A DNA stretch of 64,000 bases from Verrucomicrobiia bacterium (GTDB lineage Bacteria > Verrucomicrobiota > Verrucomicrobiia > Limisphaerales > Fontisphaeraceae). Positions within the stretch are counted from its first letter, which is position 1; the number at the start of each line of letters is the position of its first letter. The position numbers and the translations under genes were made by a program. Of the stretch, positions 17,386 through 25,604 are shown one piece after another. The notes under the pieces are model-generated. The model was not told where the DNA came from and made no database searches. It saw nothing but the letters and a program-made list of their open reading frames with translations. Location: positions 158,803 to 222,802 of the forward strand of contig JAOAIT010000053.1 in NCBI GenBank assembly GCA_026414565.1. The letters are read 5' to 3'.

Positions 17386-18546
17386 TCAGGGCGCTTTGTC
17401 TTGCAGACGGCGGGCCACTTCGTCCGCCGTGGCCCGGGCCCAGGCATCCGCGGCGAGGATGGTATCCAGATCAGGGTGGGCACACACCGTGTGCGCCTCC
17501 ATGGTGCGGGCCACCGTTTCGGTGATTTGCGGAAAATTGATGCGCCGCTCGCAAAAGGCGCTTACGGCGACTTCATTGGCGGCATTGAGGACGGCCGGGA
17601 GGGTGCCGCCAATTTCGCCGGCCTGGCGGGCCAGGCGCAGGGCGGGGAAGCGGTCCAAATCCGGCTCCTCAAAGGTCAGGGTGCCAATTTTCGGGAAATC
17701 GGTTTGCACGCGCTGACTGGGAAGACGCACGGGATAGGTGAGGGCATACTGGATGGGCAGGCACATGTCGGGGGTGGAAAGCTGGGCGAGAATGGACCCA
17801 TCCACAAATTCCACCATCGAATGAATGACGCTCTGCGGATGCACCAACACGCCGACGCGCTCCATGGGGATGTCGAAGAGCCAGCGGGCCTCAATCATTT
17901 CCAGACCTTTATTGAACAAGGTGGCGGAATCAATGGTGATTTTGCGGCCCATGACCCAGGAGGGATGTTGCAGGGCGCGCTCGACGGTGATGGCTGGAAA
18001 TTCACTGGCGGGTGTATTACGGAAAGGCCCGCCGGAAGCTGTCAACCACAGGCGGCGCACGGATTCCGGTGGCTTGCCGTCCAAACATTGAAAAATGGCC
18101 GAGTGTTCACTGTCCACCGCCAGCACTCGCACGCCGTGCCGGCGCGCCTCGGCCATGACAGTTTCGCCTGCCATGACCAGAATTTCCTTGGAGGCAATGG
18201 CAATATCCTTGCCTGCCCGGATGGCGGCCAGGGCCGGCTGCAAGCCGGCGGTGCCGACGATGGCGATGAGCACAATGTCGGCCTCGGGCAGCGTGGCCAG
18301 TTTGACCAGCCCTTCCACCCCCGCGTGCACCGGCATGGGAAGGGTGGCACGCAGCGAGGCGGCCTTGGCGGGGTCCGCCACTGAAACTGCCAATGGCTGG
18401 TAACGGCGGGCCTGCTCGGCCAGCAATTGAATATTGTTGCCGGCGGCCAGCGCGACAATGCGCAAGTGCTCCGGCAAATCGTCCGCCACCTTCAAGGTGC
18501 TGGTGCCAATGCTGCCCGTGCTTCCCAGTAAGACCACCCGTTTCAT
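17386..18546 (-). CDS. dxr: 1-deoxy-D-xylulose 5-phosphate reductoisomerase
   Basis: 386 aa. The start is ATG at 18546 because AGGTGG lies 9 bases upstream; a GTG 12 bases earlier is the alternative. NADPH-binding motif VLLGSTGSIGTSTL, IASKEILVMAGE, the substrate and metal block VDSEHSAIFQCL, LTASGGPFR and VHPQSVIHSMVEF are all present. It makes 2-C-methyl-D-erythritol 4-phosphate, the first committed step of the MEP isoprenoid pathway. It lies 12 bp after cdsA, a common arrangement (cdsA-dxr) that indicates one operon. Confidence 0.97.
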   Translation of the reverse strand: MKRVVLLGSTGSIGTSTLKVADDLPEHLRIVALAAGNNIQLLAEQARRYQPLAVSVADPAKAASLRATLPMPVHAGVEGLVKLATLPEADIVLIAIVGTAGLQPALAAIRAGKDIAIASKEILVMAGETVMAEARRHGVRVLAVDSEHSAIFQCLDGKPPESVRRLWLTASGGPFRNTPASEFPAITVERALQHPSWVMGRKITIDSATLFNKGLEMIEARWLFDIPMERVGVLVHPQSVIHSMVEFVDGSILAQLSTPDMCLPIQYALTYPVRLPSQRVQTDFPKIGTLTFEEPDLDRFPALRLARQAGEIGGTLPAVLNAANEVAVSAFCERRINFPQITETVARTMEAHTVCAHPDLDTILAADAWARATADEVARRLQDKAP

Positions 18547-18558
18547 GTGAATTACCAC

Positions 18559-19485
18559 CTACACTTCCCCTAATCGCATCACGTAACGCAGATAGATATA
18601 CATCAGCGGCGCATTAAACAGCAAACTATCCAGTAAATCCAAAATCCCGCCAATTCCGGGAAACAATCGGCCGGAGTCTTTCAAGCCTGCTTCGCGCTTA
18701 AACAGGGATTCGATCAAATCCCCCACCACGGCCGCCGCTCCCAGCAGCAGTCCCAGGGCCAGGGCATGGGCCACCGTCATGCCCGCCAGCGTCTGGGGGG
18801 CCGCCAGCACCCACCCCAGGCTGGCCAGCAGACTGAAGAGCAAGGCTCCAGCCAGTCCTTCCCACGTTTTGCCGGGACTGATGCGGGGGATCATCTTGTG
18901 CCGGCCCATCAGGGAGCCGACGCTGTAGGCGCCAATATCGCTGAACTTGGTCACCACGATGAAATACAGCACATAGTAGCGGCCATCCACCGCGGGGAAG
19001 AAAATGATTTTTTGGATGAAGTTCAACAACCAGGGCACATACATCAAACTCAGCAAGGTGATGGCGATGGCGGTAAGTCCATGGGGATTGTCTCTGGCGG
19101 TGAGCTGCCGCAAGCACAGGCCGAGAACAAAAAGGATCAGGAATCCCACCTCAAAATCGTTCACCTCGCTGGGGGGGTGACGAAATGGCAGATATTTCTC
19201 GGCCTGAAAAAAAATAAAAGTCCCGCCAATCAGTAAAAGACCGCCCACAATGCCCCAGCCGCGAAAGCAGGCCAGTGAGCGGCGTTCGGCCATGCCAAAA
19301 AACTCCAACTGGCCGGTAACGGCCAGCAATGAAAGCAACAGCAAAACCACCGCGTCCGAAAGCCAGGGTAGGCCTGAAAACAACGCGGCAATGATGGTGC
19401 TCCACAACACCACAGAGCTGCCCAATCTGCGTAAAAATATGGCCCGTTTAGAGAGGCCCGGCGTGGCTGTTATTGCGTCTGCCAT
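18559..19485 (-). CDS. cdsA: Phosphatidate cytidylyltransferase
   Basis: 308 aa, about seven to eight transmembrane helices. It makes CDP-diacylglycerol from phosphatidate and CTP in the membrane. The C-terminal signature is present as SPGKTWEGLAGALLFS and KDSGRLFPGIGGILDLLDS. Compared with the classical enterobacterial signature, the GHGG and DRxD elements read GIGG and DLLD; I believe such variants occur in Planctomycetota-like CdsA, so activity is still expected. Upstream gene of the cdsA-dxr operon. Confidence 0.93.
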   Translation of the reverse strand: MADAITATPGLSKRAIFLRRLGSSVVLWSTIIAALFSGLPWLSDAVVLLLLSLLAVTGQLEFFGMAERRSLACFRGWGIVGGLLLIGGTFIFFQAEKYLPFRHPPSEVNDFEVGFLILFVLGLCLRQLTARDNPHGLTAIAITLLSLMYVPWLLNFIQKIIFFPAVDGRYYVLYFIVVTKFSDIGAYSVGSLMGRHKMIPRISPGKTWEGLAGALLFSLLASLGWVLAAPQTLAGMTVAHALALGLLLGAAAVVGDLIESLFKREAGLKDSGRLFPGIGGILDLLDSLLFNAPLMYIYLRYVMRLGEV

Positions 19486-19573
19486 GCGGCGGGCATTATC
19501 GTTTCCCCGTCAATAGTGTCGAGTGTGGAATCCGGTGGGGCTGAACGGCTGCAGCCTCCAATGTCACGCTGAA

Positions 19574-20569
19574 TTACCTCCCGGAAAGGGAGAACCATCG
19601 CAGCCGTACCGACCCCTCGGAACGGGCGGCCACCACCATGCCTGGCGTCACCTCGTACAACGCCGGCCATGTATATCGGAAAGTAACGGGCCAGGCGTCA
19701 TGTGGGAGCGGCCTCCAGCTCCGGCCGTCATCGTCACTGAGGGCCAAAGTGTTCTGACAGGAGGTCAACAGCAGACGGCCATCGCGCAAAGTTATCACGT
19801 AAGGCGCGGCTTCGTGGCCTTCAATGGGAGTGCCCAGGCCCGCCGGCCAGTGCTCGCCGTCGGTCGAGATTTTATAGTGCACCAAACCCCGCCGCATGCC
19901 GACCACTTCATAGACCAGAAAAAATCGTCCATCGCGTAGCCGCGTCACCACTCCCATGCCGGGACGAAGCTTGCCTCCGCCTGGTTCTTCCACAATGACT
20001 TTTTCCTCGCCCCAAGTGTGGCCTCCATCGGCGGAGGTTTTCTGGGCAAGAACCTGGCTGTAGCCGGCGTGTTTTTCCGAGGAATAGATCACGCTCACGC
20101 GCCCGTCCGGGAGTTGTAGTAAAAACGGTTCCCACAGGCCCCTTTTTTGAGCGGCCGTTGCACCATCAATGGAATCAATGTTGCTAATTTTACGCCAAAG
20201 GCGGCCTTTGTTGGTGCTGGCGTACACGGGCAGATGATACGATTGGCCGTCCACCAGGGAGCGGCCGGTCAAGAGAAGGGTTCCGTGCTCGAGCCGCAAC
20301 AAATGGCCATTGTCAAACTTGCGTCCTGGCTCGCGCAGTTCAGTCAGGGACTTCCACTGGCGGCAGTCATCCTCGCTCAGCAGCAGTTCCAGGCGGCTGG
20401 GCTCGTTGGAAGAAAAGCGCGTAACGACCATCAACCAACGTGCATCCTCCAGGTGCTGCAAGCGTGCCCAAGCGCCTCGTCCAAGGTCCACCGGCGGCGG
20501 CACGGCAGCGGGGATAGGGTTGGTAACCATGAACAGGAAGGCAACGAATGGCAGCAAAATCCGAACCAT
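19574..20569 (-). CDS. Secreted BNR-repeat sialidase-like protein
   Basis: 331 aa with a Sec signal peptide (MVRILLPFVAFLFMVTNPIPAA). Asp-box (S-x-D-x-G-x-x-W) repeats are visible: STNKGRLWRK, SADGGHTWGEE, STDGEHWPA and SDDDGRSWRPL, spaced as blades of a six-bladed propeller. This is a sialidase/neuraminidase-type fold. Many such proteins in this phylum are not proven sialidases. It is divergent from the apiose operon over 235 bp; whether it shares regulation is unknown. Confidence 0.82.
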   Translation of the reverse strand: MVRILLPFVAFLFMVTNPIPAAVPPPVDLGRGAWARLQHLEDARWLMVVTRFSSNEPSRLELLLSEDDCRQWKSLTELREPGRKFDNGHLLRLEHGTLLLTGRSLVDGQSYHLPVYASTNKGRLWRKISNIDSIDGATAAQKRGLWEPFLLQLPDGRVSVIYSSEKHAGYSQVLAQKTSADGGHTWGEEKVIVEEPGGGKLRPGMGVVTRLRDGRFFLVYEVVGMRRGLVHYKISTDGEHWPAGLGTPIEGHEAAPYVITLRDGRLLLTSCQNTLALSDDDGRSWRPLPHDAWPVTFRYTWPALYEVTPGMVVAARSEGSVRLRWFSLSGR

Positions 20570-20669
20570 GAAAGGAGGGTAAGGTTCTCAGGGAACCAAG
20601 TCCAGCTTCACCACAACGGAGGCGCGATTTACCAGCCTGTCCTAATTCACATTGCAAAGGTTGAGCTTC

Positions 20670-20709
20670 TTGCCAATAAAGCTTGGCAACTGGGGTGGTA
20701 ATATATATT
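20670..20709 (+). promoter_or_regulatory. Candidate operator and promoter of the D-apiose operon
   Basis: A perfect inverted repeat of TTGCCAA (20670-20676) and TTGGCAA (20683-20689) flanks TAAAGC. The right arm contains TTGGCA, a near-consensus -35 element. The -10-like TATATT is at 20704-20709, 15 bases later, within an AT-rich island in GC-rich DNA. The ApsD start is 96 bp downstream. A repressor bound here would cover the -35 element. No regulator gene is adjacent, so the cognate protein is unknown. Confidence 0.5.
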
Positions 20710-20804
20710 GTGCCGCGCAATCAGCCTCGCCTTCGCGATGAACATGCATGCCCCGGCGGCCAGGACGGGTGACGAGCCGCCGGAGGGGGTGGTTTTTAGG
20801 GATT

Positions 20805-21836
20805 ATGTCTGAAATGCGTTTTGCCGTCATGGGCACGGGTTTTTGGGCGCGGTATCAGTTGGCCGCGTGGTATGAGCTGCCCGGAGTCAAATGCGTGGCG
20901 CTCTACAATCGTACGGTGGCCAAAGCTGAGGCTCTGGCCCGGGAGTTCGGGATTCCTGCGGTTTATGGAGACGTCGAATCTTTGCTCCGTCACGAGGAAG
21001 TGGACTTTGTGGACATCATCACCGATGTTTCCACGCATCGGGCGCTGGTGGAACTGGCGGCGCGTTACCGGCGGCCGGTCATTTGTCAAAAGCCCATGGC
21101 TCCCACCATGGCGGACGCGGAGGCCATGGTGCGGGCGTGCGCGGCCGCGGGCGTGCCCTTTTTTGTGCACGAGAACTGGCGCTGGCAGACGCCGCTGCGG
21201 GCTTTGAAAAAAGTGCTGGATAGTGGCGTGGTGGGCCGCATTTTTCGGGCGCGGGTGACTTACTGCAACAGCTTTCCCGTGTTTGACAACCAGCCCTTTC
21301 TCAAGGAGGTGGAGCAATTCATCCTCATGGATATTGGCACCCATATCCTCGATACCACCCGCATGCTGCTGGGCGAGGCGAAACACTTGTATTGCCGGAC
21401 CACGCGAGTTCGGGCCGACATTCGTGGCGAGGACGTGGCCACGGTGATGATGGAGATGGCCTCGGGCGCCACCGTGGTTTGTGAGATGAGCTATGCCAGC
21501 CGGTTGGAGCACGAGCGTTTCCCCGAGACATACGTCTTCGTCGAGGGCAGTCAAGGCTCGGTGGAATTGGGGCCGGATTACTGGGTTCGGGTCACCACTG
21601 CCAACGGCACCTTGGCGCAACGGCACCCACCGCCCTTTTACCGCTGGGCGGATGCGCGTTATGCCGTGGCCCAAACGGCAGGCGTGGCCTGCAACGCCAA
21701 CCTGCTGCAGGCATTGCGTGGCGCAGGACCGGCGGAAACCACTGGGGAGGATAATCTAAAGACCTTGCGCCTGGTTTTTGCGGCGTATGAGTCAGCGCGC
21801 ACCGGGCGGGTGATCAGCCTGCCGGTTGGCGGTTGA
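20805..21836 (+). CDS. apsD: D-apiose dehydrogenase-like Gfo/Idh/MocA oxidoreductase
   Basis: 343 aa from the ATG at 20805 (AGGG just upstream), no signal peptide. It has an N-terminal Rossmann fold (FAVMGTGFWARYQLAAWYEL), a catalytic-lysine block ICQKPMAPTMADA with Gln in place of the usual Glu of EKP, FVHENWRWQTPLRALK, the DIGTHILDTTRMLLGEA helix and the late motif AETTGEDNLKTLRLVF. These match my memory of ApsD, which oxidises D-apiose to D-apionolactone with NAD+. It is the first gene of an eight-gene operon that also holds ApnO, OiaC and ApnL homologues, which strongly supports this substrate among the many Gfo/Idh possibilities. Confidence 0.78.
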   Translation: MSEMRFAVMGTGFWARYQLAAWYELPGVKCVALYNRTVAKAEALAREFGIPAVYGDVESLLRHEEVDFVDIITDVSTHRALVELAARYRRPVICQKPMAPTMADAEAMVRACAAAGVPFFVHENWRWQTPLRALKKVLDSGVVGRIFRARVTYCNSFPVFDNQPFLKEVEQFILMDIGTHILDTTRMLLGEAKHLYCRTTRVRADIRGEDVATVMMEMASGATVVCEMSYASRLEHERFPETYVFVEGSQGSVELGPDYWVRVTTANGTLAQRHPPPFYRWADARYAVAQTAGVACNANLLQALRGAGPAETTGEDNLKTLRLVFAAYESARTGRVISLPVGG

Positions 21837-21860
21837 AGTAACATAGAAGTGAAACAACAC

Positions 21861-22712
21861 ATGATCACCATCACTCTTATAGGGGCGGGCGGTAAAATGG
21901 GCTGCCGCATCACGGACCACCTGAAAGATCATCCCGGCTATACGCTGCGCTATGTCGAGTGCAGTGAGCGCGGGGTGGCCCAACTGGCCACGCGGGGGGT
22001 GACCCCCACCCCCATGGAGCAGGCCGTGCCCGGCGCCGATGCGGTCATCCTTGCCGTGCCGGACAAGCTGCTTGGCAAGGTCTCCCATCAAGCGGCCCCG
22101 TTGATGAAGAGCGGGGCGATGCTCATCACCCTGGATCCCGCCGCCGCCCATGCCGGCGAGCTGCCCGCCCGCGAGGACATCAGCATTTTTGTTACCCACC
22201 CCTGTCATCCCAGTGTGTTTGAATATGAGGAAGATCCCGAGGCGCGCGCTGATTTTTTCGGCGGCGTCAAAGCGCGCATGCCCATTGTTTGCGCTTTGAT
22301 GCGTGGGCCGGAGGCGCATTACGCGCTGGGCGAACAAATGGCGCGGGATTTTTTTGCGCCGGTCACCCGGGCGCATCGCATCACGGTGGAACAGATGGCC
22401 TTGTTGGAACCCGCCATGGCGGAGACCGTGGGCATTGCGCTGATCATGGCTCTGCGGGAGGCCTTGGAGGAAGTTGTGCGCCGCGGGGTGCCGCGCCCCG
22501 CGGCCGAGGATTTTCTCTACGGCCACATCAAGGTGCCGTTGGGCATTGCCTTCAACCGGGTGGATTTTCCGTTTTCTGACGGCGCCAAGCTTATCGCCGA
22601 GTATGGCCAGCAGCGGATTTTTCAACCGGATTGGAAGAAGGTATTTGAACCGGAGGATGTGCGCGCCCAGGTGCGCGCCATCGTGGAGGGACAGTTTAAG
22701 CCGCAAGACTAA
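21861..22712 (+). CDS. apnO: D-apionate oxidoisomerase-like protein
   Basis: 283 aa from the ATG at 21861; a GTG at 21849 is the alternative. Rossmann motif LIGAGGKMGCRI, then VILAVPDKLLGKVSH, the characteristic FVTHPCHPSVF near residue 115, and a C-terminal all-helical 6-phosphogluconate-dehydrogenase-like domain (VEQMALLEPAMAETVG, EDFLYGHIKVPLGIAF). This fits ApnO, which oxidises and rearranges D-apionate to 3-oxo-isoapionate. It sits 24 bp after apsD and 14 bp before the decarboxylase gene, in pathway order. Confidence 0.78.
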   Translation: MITITLIGAGGKMGCRITDHLKDHPGYTLRYVECSERGVAQLATRGVTPTPMEQAVPGADAVILAVPDKLLGKVSHQAAPLMKSGAMLITLDPAAAHAGELPAREDISIFVTHPCHPSVFEYEEDPEARADFFGGVKARMPIVCALMRGPEAHYALGEQMARDFFAPVTRAHRITVEQMALLEPAMAETVGIALIMALREALEEVVRRGVPRPAAEDFLYGHIKVPLGIAFNRVDFPFSDGAKLIAEYGQQRIFQPDWKKVFEPEDVRAQVRAIVEGQFKPQD

Positions 22713-22726
22713 ACGCGGTAGGCGTC

Positions 22727-23542
22727 ATGAAATTGGGCATCGGCAGCTACACCTATCCTTATTCTGCCGGTCTGGGTTGGAGACCCGGAGTGCGGCGGTT
22801 GACCATCTTTGAATTGCTGGAACGTGCCCGCCAATTGGGCGTGCGAGTAGTGCAATACTGTGACAACCTGCCGCTCACCCGGTTGTCCGACGAGGAATTG
22901 GGGCAATTTGAACAGGCGTTGCAACAAACCGGCTTGCAGGTGGAGCTGGGCACGCGCGGTCTTCAGGACACGGCTGAGTTGCTGCGTCACCTGCGGTTGG
23001 CGCAAAGATTCGGCGCATCTTTTGTGCGGCTGGTGGTGGACGCCGCCGGTTTTGAACCGTCGCCTGAGGAGTGTGTTGAGCGGTTACGGGCGGTGTTGCC
23101 GGAATTCAGGGAGGCAGGAGTCAAACTGGCGCTGGAAAACCATGACCGTTTCACCAGCCGCACCCTGGTGCGGATCATTGAACAAACAGACCCCGCGTGG
23201 GTGGGCATCTGCCTGGACACGGTCAATTCCTTTGGGTCTTTGGAGGGTCCGGAAGTGGTGGTGCCCGCACTCGCCCCTTACACGCTGAATCTCCACTTAA
23301 AGGACTTCACCATCGCCCGCGTTCCCAATCAACTGGGTTTTGTGGTGCAGGGATGTCCCCTGGGGCGGGGACGGCTGCAGGTGCCGTGGGTTCTTGAGGT
23401 GCTGCGCCGGTCGGGGCGGGATGTCAACGCCATCATAGAATTGTGGACATGCGTGCCGGATACCAACACTGACCCCTGGGCGTTGGAGCAGGAATGGGCG
23501 GAGCAAAGTGTGCGCCATGCGCGGCAATGGATTGACCTCTGA
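22727..23542 (+). CDS. oiaC: 3-oxo-isoapionate decarboxylase-like TIM-barrel protein
   Basis: 271 aa of the sugar isomerase/AP-endonuclease-2-like TIM barrel. Visible metal and active-site strands are VVQYCDNLPL, VELGTRGL, KLALENHDRF (Glu/His), GICLDTVNSFGSLEGPEVV (Asp), LHLKDF (His, Asp) and IIELWT. The CDNLPL and DTVNSFGxLEGP signatures and the operon point to OiaC, which decarboxylates 3-oxo-isoapionate to L-erythrulose. A generic sugar isomerase is the alternative. Erythrulose-processing enzymes are not in this window. Confidence 0.75.
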   Translation: MKLGIGSYTYPYSAGLGWRPGVRRLTIFELLERARQLGVRVVQYCDNLPLTRLSDEELGQFEQALQQTGLQVELGTRGLQDTAELLRHLRLAQRFGASFVRLVVDAAGFEPSPEECVERLRAVLPEFREAGVKLALENHDRFTSRTLVRIIEQTDPAWVGICLDTVNSFGSLEGPEVVVPALAPYTLNLHLKDFTIARVPNQLGFVVQGCPLGRGRLQVPWVLEVLRRSGRDVNAIIELWTCVPDTNTDPWALEQEWAEQSVRHARQWIDL

Positions 23543-23556
23543 AACGGAAGTCCGGC

Positions 23557-24645
23557 ATGATACCGGGCACAAATCACCATAATGCCATGAATCGCCAAAG
23601 CACGAGTTGGACAACCCTGGTGGATACAGTCACAAAACCTTGGCGTAACATTTCGCGTTGGACTGGGGCTGCCCTGGCCGGGCTGTTCTTGCTTACCGGC
23701 GGCTGCCAAAAGTCTGATCCGCCAACTACCGCCGGCAAGCCATCACTGACCATCGGCGTTTCTTTTGAGACCCTGCAAACGGAGTTCTGGGTGGCGGCTT
23801 TGGAGGCGTTCAAGGCGGAGTGCGGGCGGCGCAATTATAAAATGATTCAGGCGATTGCGGACGGCGATGCCAACCGGCAAATCGAGCAGGTCCGCAATTT
23901 CATCACTCGCAAGGTGGATGGCATCGTCATGGTGCCCAAGGATGCCAAGGCCTGTTTGCCCATCATCAAAGCGGCCAACGCCGCGAACATACCTATTGTG
24001 TTGTTTAACCGTCCTCCGGAGAAGAGCGATGCCCGATCGGTGGCGGTGGTGGCCGACAATTTTGCGCTCACCCGCGAGACCGTGCGCTACATGATCGGCG
24101 AGGCCCGCAAAACCGGACGCAAACACAAGGCCATGGTTCTGATTGGGGATTTGGGCGACATCAACGCCATTGGGCGCCGGGATGGCTTCGATGAGGCGGT
24201 CAAAGAGGCCCCGGAGGTCATCGAGGTGGTGGCCCGCGTGCCCACCGAATGGAATCAGGAAAAGGCACAGGCGGGCGTGGTCAACGCGTTTCAAGCCAAT
24301 CCGGACATTTCCTTCATCTTCACCTCGTCGGATTTTTTGCTGCCCAGCATTGTGTCCGCGTTGAAGGCCACGGGACGCTACAAAAAAATCGGCGAACCGG
24401 GCCACGTGATTCTGGGCGGCTTCGATGGCGACGCGACGGCGTACCAGATGCTGGCAGAGGGTTACATGGACGCCACGGGGGTGCAGGACGTGTACTTCGA
24501 GGTCAACGCTTCGCTTCAGGCCATTGAAGATTTGCGGGCCGGCAAGGTAGTGCCCGAGATTCTCAAGGACCCGGGGTTTGTGATTCATCAGGGCAACCTT
24601 AAGGAGAAGGCCCCGCGCATGTGGGGCGCCAACGTTAAGCGTTGA
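23557..24645 (+). CDS. Sugar ABC transporter substrate-binding lipoprotein
   Basis: 362 aa from the ATG at 23557 (GGAAG 8 bases upstream). It has a long N-terminus, then a lipoprotein signal ending LLTGGC (Cys49). The rest is a type 1 periplasmic-binding fold of the ribose-binding class (TIGVSFETLQTEFWVAALEAF, DGIVMVPKDAKACLPIIKAA, FIFTSSDFLLPSIVSAL, ILGGFDGDATAYQML). It captures a monosaccharide, here most likely D-apiose or an apiose-derived acid or lactone, and delivers it to the two permeases encoded next. Confidence 0.9.
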   Translation: MIPGTNHHNAMNRQSTSWTTLVDTVTKPWRNISRWTGAALAGLFLLTGGCQKSDPPTTAGKPSLTIGVSFETLQTEFWVAALEAFKAECGRRNYKMIQAIADGDANRQIEQVRNFITRKVDGIVMVPKDAKACLPIIKAANAANIPIVLFNRPPEKSDARSVAVVADNFALTRETVRYMIGEARKTGRKHKAMVLIGDLGDINAIGRRDGFDEAVKEAPEVIEVVARVPTEWNQEKAQAGVVNAFQANPDISFIFTSSDFLLPSIVSALKATGRYKKIGEPGHVILGGFDGDATAYQMLAEGYMDATGVQDVYFEVNASLQAIEDLRAGKVVPEILKDPGFVIHQGNLKEKAPRMWGANVKR

Positions 24646-24650
24646 GGGTT

Positions 24651-25604
24651 ATGACCTGGTGGAAGCGGTGGGCGAACTCTGAGCACTTGGTGCTGGGATT
24701 GGCGCTGGCCTGTTTTGCCGCTCTTGTTCCCTTCACGCCGGGCATCACAAGCGCGGAGAACTTGGCCAACCTGGCCCTTACCTTGCTGCCGCTCTACGTG
24801 GTGGCCATGGGCCAGACGGCGGTGATGATCACCGGGGGCATTGATCTGTCGGTGACATCCACCATGGCGCTCACCAGTGTTTTGGGGGCGGCCATCATGA
24901 GCGGCGATCAAGGCTGGCTGGCGGGGCATCCTCTGGCTCTGCCGGTGGCCTTGGCGGGCATGGTGGCGTTGGGTGCGTTGGTTGGTCTGCTCCATGGCGC
25001 AGCCGTGGTGTTGCTGCGGATGCCGGCGTTCATTGTCACGCTTACCGGCATGATTTTTTTCAGCGGGCTGGCCATTTGGCTGACCAATTCCCGCAACATT
25101 GGTTCTTTGCCCCCCGCATTTAATGCCATAGGTGGCCAGGCCTGGCTGGCATTGCTGGTGGTGGCGCCGCTGGCGCTCGCCATGCACCTGGCTTTGCGTC
25201 AAACCGTATGGGGCAGGTGGCTTTTTGCCTGCGGGCAAAATCCGCGCGCGGCCCGTGTTTCCGGCGTGCCGGTGGGCGGGGTGGTGGTGAGTGCGTATGT
25301 CCTGAGCGGCCTGCTGGCCGGAGTGGCTTCCATCCTTTACACCGGCCAGGCAGAAAGCGGCTCGCCGGTGCTGGGACAGCGTCTCTTGCTGGACATCGTA
25401 GGCGCCACGGTTTTGGGAGGCACCAGTTTGTTTGGTGGCCGCGGCAGCGTACTCTGGACCTTTTACGGGGTGCTGTTTTTCAAGCTGCTGGACAACGGGC
25501 TCAACCTGCTGGGGTTGTCGCATTACAACATCATGTTCATCAAGGGGGCGGTCATCCTGGCCGCCGCCGCCGCCGATGCCGTGCGCCGGCGAATCGCTGC
25601 ATGA
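24651..25604 (+). CDS. Sugar ABC transporter permease (RbsC type), first
   Basis: 317 aa with about eight to ten transmembrane helices. Typical blocks: AMGQTAVMITGGIDLSVTSTMAL (the GGIDLSV motif), MPAFIVTLTGM, and VLGGTSLFGGRGSV near the end. The start is ATG at 24651; a TTG at 24642 overlapping the previous stop is an alternative. It overlaps the ATPase gene by ATGA at 25601-25604. It and the second permease (27109) probably form a heterodimeric channel. Confidence 0.9.
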   Translation: MTWWKRWANSEHLVLGLALACFAALVPFTPGITSAENLANLALTLLPLYVVAMGQTAVMITGGIDLSVTSTMALTSVLGAAIMSGDQGWLAGHPLALPVALAGMVALGALVGLLHGAAVVLLRMPAFIVTLTGMIFFSGLAIWLTNSRNIGSLPPAFNAIGGQAWLALLVVAPLALAMHLALRQTVWGRWLFACGQNPRAARVSGVPVGGVVVSAYVLSGLLAGVASILYTGQAESGSPVLGQRLLLDIVGATVLGGTSLFGGRGSVLWTFYGVLFFKLLDNGLNLLGLSHYNIMFIKGAVILAAAAADAVRRRIAA

